From contig CM060327.1 of assembly GCA_030674155.1 (NCBI GenBank), forward strand, positions 12,071,014 to 12,083,513: 12,500 nt of DNA. The letters are read 5' to 3'. This DNA is from Stramonita haemastoma (taxonomy: Eukaryota; Mollusca; Gastropoda; Neogastropoda; Muricidae). The notes beneath the pieces were generated by a model that was not told the origin of the DNA, did not search any database, and was given only the letters and a program-made list of their open reading frames with translations. Made by a program: the position numbers and the translations under genes. Positions 8,636-12,500 of the stretch are shown in pieces; position 1 is the stretch's first letter; each line of letters opens with the position of its first letter.

Positions 8636-9531
8636 ATGCCAGTTACTGGACTTCCAGCGGCTGTGGAGAGGACCTTAGGCGCCCTGCTGACTGACAATGC
8701 AGTTTCCAGCTGGAAAGTGGCAGGAGAAGGGGACAGCGTGGTTTTTGTCTTGCGACTGAAACCAGTGGACACAGCAGTGTCAACCAACATGGCGGATCCA
8801 ATAGTGAATCGCAGCACACAAGTACAATACTATAGGAAAAAATCCTACTCCCAAACCCGCAGGGATTTTGAACGCTCTCGAAAGCATAAAGAGAAGCAGG
8901 CAAGTGTTGTGTGTGAAAGTGACTGTGTCTTCAGTGCCTCGAGTCCACCTGACAAAAGTGTAGAACAGCAGAATGCAGCATGCGCAGATACGCATAGAGT
9001 AGACCTACCAACAGCACACACACAGGACATCAACACAAAAACATCAGTTAAGTTGCTATCATCGGTTGATTTAGAACCTCCCTGTATGTCTGATTGTAGT
9101 GACTGTGCTGATATGTGTGTTTTGCAGCCTGAGGTGAACAATGATAATATTGTTGGTGCATTCGACAAAGGAAATGTCAAACAGTATGTGGCTACTCTAA
9201 CTGATAGATCGGTACAGAAAAGGCTGAGAGATAGACAAAGAAATACACACTTTAGAAAATCTGTCCTACATCATTCAGATGGTGAAGATATTGTGACCTG
9301 TGAGTCAGATGACATTGTGATCCAGCTCGCATGCAACCAGACACTGAGCCAGTATGTGTGTACTGGTTTGTCAAACAGCAAGAGAAAAACATGTTAAAAG
9401 AGGAACGTGTCAAACTCGCCAGTTTGCGGAATGGGAAGCGAATCCAGAACACACTACACACGGAGACCCTTTCGCGTGCTTCAAGGGACTTGGCGACACT
9501 TAGAGAACTATTACATCGCTGTCTTGGCTAG
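8636..9531 (+). CDS. Uncharacterised intronless protein, frameshifted near its C terminus; likely retroposed unit
   Basis: The frame from ATG at 8636 (AAAAATGC context) runs 253 codons to a stop at 9397. The N-terminus has a SSWKVAGEGDSVVFVLRLKP segment (residues 24-43) and a basic YRKKSYSQTRRDFERSRKHKEKQ region (66-88). A Ser/Cys/Asp-rich middle follows, then KQYVATLTDRSVQKRLRDRQRN (182-203) and an acidic GEDIVTCESDDIVIQ stretch. Near 9353 the better-looking frame jumps into another that stays open to 9531 (FVKQQEKNMLKEERVKLAS...LRELLHRCLG). One extra TG unit in the TGTGTG run (about 9353-9358) would explain the shift, giving about 297 residues. I do not recognise the family and assign no function. 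No introns are visible, an AATAAA (9735-9740) and a hexamer tail follow, and (TC)n tracts flank the unit. This suggests a retroposed gene or a small retroelement's ORF. No start-proximal promoter is evident. Confidence 0.6.
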
Positions 9532-9762
9532 GGTGTGTGACAATGACTGGACAAAAGAAAGGCTCGGAATGCCGTAACATATCCGACTGTAAAGAGTGTC
9601 GTGTCTCGATGTACATTACAAATCAATGCTGTGGTTTCCATGGCATGGAATGGTGTTGTGTGTCAGCTTAAAGCAATTTTTGTTATGTTATTCGGCAACC
9701 CCCTTCATGTATGGGCCAGTGGCCTTTTTTCATGAATAAACCTTTCGAGTTCGAGTTCGAGT
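9532..9762 (+). other. 3' untranslated end of the unknown unit: AATAAA and (TTCGAG)3 tail
   Basis: Non-coding sequence after the 9531 stop leads to CATGAATAAACC, with the polyadenylation signal at 9735-9740. Three TTCGAG repeats (9744-9761) follow and then run into TTCTCTC. A signal directly followed by a short tandem hexamer, with no long A-run, resembles the simple-repeat tails left by some non-LTR retrotransposons. Confidence 0.6.
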
Positions 9763-9780
9763 TCTCTCTCTCTCTCTCTC
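9763..9780. repeat. Short (TC)n tract
   Basis: Nine TC units directly follow the hexamer tail. With the tract at 8485-8558 they bracket the unknown ORF unit. Confidence 0.9.
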
Positions 9781-9930
9781 CTTCTTTTTGCATTATTGGT
9801 ATCCATGTTTGTGTATGTTTGTTTGTATCAATTGCTGTGTTTTTCTTGGAATTATTTTTCTTTTCTTTGAGGGCTGGATGAAAAAAAGTCTTGTTACTTA
9901 ATCTATTACCCTCGTTAAATAAAATTGCCT
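9781..9930 (+). mobile_element. LINE 3'-end fragment (tail region with AATAAA)
   Basis: A T-rich lead-in precedes GAGGGCTGGATG (about 9869-9880), an A-run, then CTTAATCTATTACCCTCGTTAAATAAA. GAGGG and CCCTC (about 9869-9873 and 9908-9912) could pair as a hairpin, and AATAAA is at 9918-9923. The arrangement matches my recollection of non-LTR retrotransposon 3' ends in molluscs and aligns with the SINE 3' regions at 3734-3795 and 5850-5912 (minus strand). No coding part remains. The identity of the parent LINE is not established. It is not the 3' end seen after either copy at 2744 or 8438. Confidence 0.55.
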
Positions 9931-9956
9931 TTGCGTTTGTGTTTGCATTTCGTTTG

Positions 9957-9959
<3 letters not shown>

Positions 9960-10038
<79 letters not shown>
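9960..10038. repeat. (TC)n microsatellite
   Basis: Uninterrupted TC repeats between the LINE 3'-end fragment and the third LINE fragment. It ends in TTCCTCACAG, which looks like a splice acceptor, but no exon is supported beyond it. Confidence 0.96.
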
Positions 10039-10041
<3 letters not shown>

Positions 10042-10045
10042 TCAC

Positions 10046-10500
10046 AGTTTAGATGTATAAGAAGTATGTATGGTGTTGTCAGATCTGGTAACAAACTTAC
10101 AGATTACATAAACTGCACGAGAGGAGTAAAACAGGGTGATGTTTGAAGTCCGATTTTGTTTTCGTTGTTTATAAATGAATTAGCAATACAACTTTTTGAA
10201 ATGGGAAGACATGGCGCAAGATTTACAGTTGATTTCGAAGAAATATTCATTTTACTGTTGGCTGACGGTATAGTTTTGCTGTCAGAAACTGTTGTTGGTC
10301 TGCAATGTCAACTTAACAATTAATAAAGAATGTACCAAATGAATTACAGTTAACAGTCAATATGAACAAAAGTCATATAATTGTTTTTTTTAGAAAAGGT
10401 GGGATTTTGGCAGCCAGAGAGAAGTGAGTGTATGATGGCGTTGAAATGACTGTTGTGAATGCCTGTAGATATCTGGGTATTATTTTTTTTTCTACTCGTT
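10046..10500 (+). mobile_element. Decayed third LINE type, reverse transcriptase fragment
   Basis: The conceptual frame reads FRCIRSMYGVVRSGNKL, then GVKQGDV-stop-SPILFSLFINELA (motif B region; TGA at 10144-10146). Next is GRHGARF and an ILLLADGIVLLSETVVGLQCQLN stretch. After a frameshift near 10320 it continues ELQLTVNMNKSHIIVFFRKGG, then VVNACRYLGIIFF to about 10500. The order matches a non-LTR RT from before motif B to after motif D. The catalytic FADD/YADD box has become LADG, so one metal-binding aspartate is lost. A second TGA follows REK near 10429, where such proteins usually have Trp. It differs from the two Jockey/CR1-like copies and the RTE fragment; clade not assigned. The 5' end is cut at the (TC)n tract and the 3' end is missing. 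Confidence 0.8.
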
Positions 10501-10564
10501 ATGGGACACCTAACTGAACCCAAGTAAAATAAACTCACTCCCACTCTACCCACACTGTAAACAG

Positions 10565-11164
10565 GCCAGCTCCGACCTCAGCAGTGAGACGCTGACCGAA
10601 GCTTTCCAGGACGTGGCCAGCACGGTTGAAGACCTGATGGACAAAGGCACCGACCTCTCCGACCCCGCTGACCTGCCTGTCATGGACTCGGCAGACATGG
10701 CCGGTGGTATGGGCGACCTCAGCGATTCCTTGGAAGCGGTGAGCGAAGGCATAGAGCCTGCGTTCGGAGGGGTCGGGGAGAGCTTGGAGGACCTGAGCGC
10801 TAGCAGCAGCAGCAGCAGCAGTATGGAGATGGGGGGAGGAGGAGGAGATGTGTCTGACTCTGTAGAAGGTTTGGGTGAGCTGGGGGCAGGATTTGTGGGC
10901 GACAGCTCGGAAAGTCTGGAAGGGTTGAGTGGGGATGCGTTCTCTTCCTTCGGGGACAGCATGGGGGATCTGGGGGACGGTTTGGGGGATTTAGGGGATG
11001 GTCTGGGTCCTGGTTTGTTGATGTCATCTATGATCAACAACCGCAACAACAACAACAACAATAACCGTTCAGGACAGAGGGGACAGCGACAACCTCCGTC
11101 GCAAAACGTCAACCCGTTTGGACTTCTGCTCTTCACTGATGGATTTGATTTTAAGAAGAGATGA
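10565..11164 (+). CDS. Probable terminal exon of an acidic, Ser/Gly-rich, internally repeated protein
   Basis: A pyrimidine-rich CTCCCACTCTACCCACAC stretch and a TAAACAG acceptor precede an open frame that starts at 10565 (ASSDLSSETLTEAFQ) and ends at TGA 11162-11164, about 199 residues. The frame is open back to 10514, so the exact start depends on splicing. There is no ATG before codon 22, which favours a downstream exon. The sequence is strongly acidic and rich in Asp, Glu, Ser, Gly and Leu. Two ~33-residue repeats (GDLSDSLEAV...ESLEDLS at 10712; GDVSDSVEGL...ESLEGLS at 10844) are followed by GDLGDGL heptads. A poly-Ser run, a poly-Asn run and a basic C-terminus (NPFGLLLFTDGFDFKKR) complete it. 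GC content and codon use differ sharply from its neighbours. No known domain is recognised. A secreted or structural matrix role is possible but unsupported. Upstream exons lie outside the window or were not found, and no AATAAA is visible downstream. Confidence 0.62.
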   Translation, partial: ASSDLSSETLTEAFQDVASTVEDLMDKGTDLSDPADLPVMDSADMAGGMGDLSDSLEAVSEGIEPAFGGVGESLEDLSASSSSSSSMEMGGGGGDVSDSVEGLGELGAGFVGDSSESLEGLSGDAFSSFGDSMGDLGDGLGDLGDGLGPGLLMSSMINNRNNNNNNNRSGQRGQRQPPSQNVNPFGLLLFTDGFDFKKR

Positions 11165-11218
11165 ACAAACACAAGGATTATTATATTTTTGATGGAGTCT
11201 TTGTGTTGTGTGGTTTGT

Positions 11219-11263
11219 GTGTATGCGTGTGTGTGTGTGTGTAGGGGGGGGGGGGGTATCGAG

Positions 11264-11310
<47 letters not shown>

Positions 11311-11345
11311 GGGTGGGTGGGTGGGTGGGTGGGTGTATTAGTGTG
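11219..11345. repeat. (TG)n, G13 run and (GGGT)n compound repeat
   Basis: (TG)n leads into 13 consecutive G (11244-11256). Further (TG)n (about 11266-11302) and GGGT/GGTG repeats (11302-11335) follow. The region is strongly G-rich on the plus strand, hence capable of G-quadruplex formation in principle. Confidence 0.93.
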
Positions 11346-11416
11346 TGTATGTATGTATGTATGTATGTATGTATGTATGTATGTATGTATGTATGTATGT
11401 ATGTATGTATGTATGT
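11346..11416. repeat. (GTAT)n microsatellite
   Basis: About 17 uninterrupted copies of the tetranucleotide GTAT (TATG) between two (TG)n-rich stretches. Confidence 0.95.
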
Positions 11417-11423
11417 GTGTGTG

Positions 11424-11492
11424 TGTGTGAGCGCGTGCGGGCGAGAGGAAACGGATGTGTATGTGTCTCTATGCGTTTGTGCATAAGTATGC

Positions 11493-11500
<8 letters not shown>
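11424..11500. repeat. Duplicated module, copy 1
   Basis: TGTGAGCGCGTGCGGGCGAG, then AAACGGATGT and TTGTGCATAAGTATGCGTCTG, recur in order at 11712-11786 with a few substitutions. The offset of about 286 bases spans the intervening (TG)n tract. Confidence 0.8.
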
Positions 11501-11568
<68 letters not shown>

Positions 11569-11711
11569 ATGTGTGTGTGTGTTGTGTGTGCGTGTGTGCT
11601 TGTGTGTGTTCTTGCGTGCGTGCGTGAGTGTGTGTGCGTGCGTGCGTGCGTGCGTGCACGAGCGTGCGCACGAGTGCGTATGTGTGTGTGTTTTTGTGTG
11701 TGTATGTGTGT
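11495..11711. repeat. (TG)n and (TGCG)n-rich tract
   Basis: Uninterrupted (TG)n from 11495 to 11567, then degenerate TG with GTGC/GCGT tetranucleotide runs (about 11610-11660). Cysteine/valine-rich open frames here are artefacts of the repeat. Confidence 0.93.
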
Positions 11712-11784
11712 GTGAGCGCGTGCAGGCGAGAGCAAACGGATGTCTATGTCAGTTTGTGCTTTTGTGCATAAGTATGCATCTGTG

Positions 11785-11786
<2 letters not shown>
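11712..11786. repeat. Duplicated module, copy 2
   Basis: Counterpart of 11424-11500: TGTGAGCGCGTGCAGGCGAG, AAACGGATGT, TTGTGCATAAGTATGCATCTG. Confidence 0.8.
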
Positions 11787-11839
<53 letters not shown>

Positions 11840-11890
11840 GTGTGTGTGTGTGTGTTTGTGTTTGTGTGTGTAAGTCTGTGTGTGTATTAG

Positions 11891-11939
<49 letters not shown>

Positions 11940-12060
11940 GGAGGGGGGGGGGGGGTATTAGTGTGTGTCTGTGTTTGTGTGTGTGGTGTGTGTGTGTCTG
12001 TCTGTCTGTCTGTCTGTGTCTGTGTGTCTGCGTGTGTGTGTCTATGTGTGTGTGCATGCG
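11787..12060. repeat. (TG)n tracts with a G13 run and a (TCTG)n block
   Basis: (TG)n at about 11785-11836 and 11892-11938, a second run of 13 G (11943-11955), then TG-rich sequence and five TCTG units (11997-12016). GTATTAGTGTGTG follows this G-run, as a similar motif follows the GGGT block near 11334, so larger-scale duplication is possible. Confidence 0.9.
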
Positions 12061-12122
12061 TGTTCGCACACACGCGCGCAATCATAACATGCGTGTGTTC
12101 GCGCTTCTGTAGTAATGCGCCT

Positions 12123-12500
<378 letters not shown>

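Noticed and set aside
10029..10140. A spliced exon after the (TC)n tract ending in CACAG
   Set aside because: The polypyrimidine tract is a microsatellite and the following frame is a LINE RT fragment with a stop at 10144.
11208..11961. Cys/Val-rich and Thr/His-rich open frames
   Set aside because: They are translations of (TG)n/(CA)n and disappear outside the repeats.

Overview
This window looks like metazoan nuclear DNA that is repeat-dominated and almost gene-free. I suggest a mollusc, possibly a gastropod, on three grounds: very long (TC)n, (TG)n, (GACA)n and (GTAT)n microsatellites, several non-LTR retrotransposon lineages, and a tRNA-headed SINE. The mollusc assignment is inference; 'animal genome' is the safer claim. 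There is no sign of prokaryotic organisation.

Layout. 1-470: a (TC)n tract and featureless AT-rich DNA. 475-2760: a (GA)n/(GACA)n tract running into a 5'-truncated Jockey/CR1-like LINE. This LINE is split at 1322-2252 by a 5'-truncated RTE-type LINE in the opposite orientation. 2763-3330: (TA)n and (TC)n tracts with AT-rich spacer. 3435-3800: a short inverted repeat and the body of a SINE. 3838-4075: a GC-rich stretch with a possible minus-strand signal-peptide exon. 4075-5618: a GC-rich array of three ~450-540 bp units, each holding a ~340 bp segment with terminal inverted repeats (MITE-like, no transposase). 5702-6316: a tRNA-derived SINE (minus strand) placed between two diverged ~105-125 bp direct repeats.

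6691-10500 is the most striking part. Four (TC)n tracts separate, in order, a LINE with an intact reverse transcriptase, an intronless unknown ORF with a polyA signal and a (TTCGAG)3 tail, a LINE 3' end, and a decayed third LINE type. All lie on the plus strand. 10565-11164 is the best candidate for host coding sequence: a terminal exon encoding an acidic, Ser/Gly-rich, internally repeated protein. 11219-12500 is a mosaic of (TG)n and other microsatellites with two local duplications.

Functional links. The retroelements probably interact as parasites and hosts. The SINE tail resembles the LINE 3' end at 9868-9926, as expected if that LINE lineage mobilised the SINE. The RTE fragment interrupts the older LINE. 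The (TC)n tracts appear to have served as landing sites or as 5' junctions for retroelements. All similarities were judged by eye; no database search was run.
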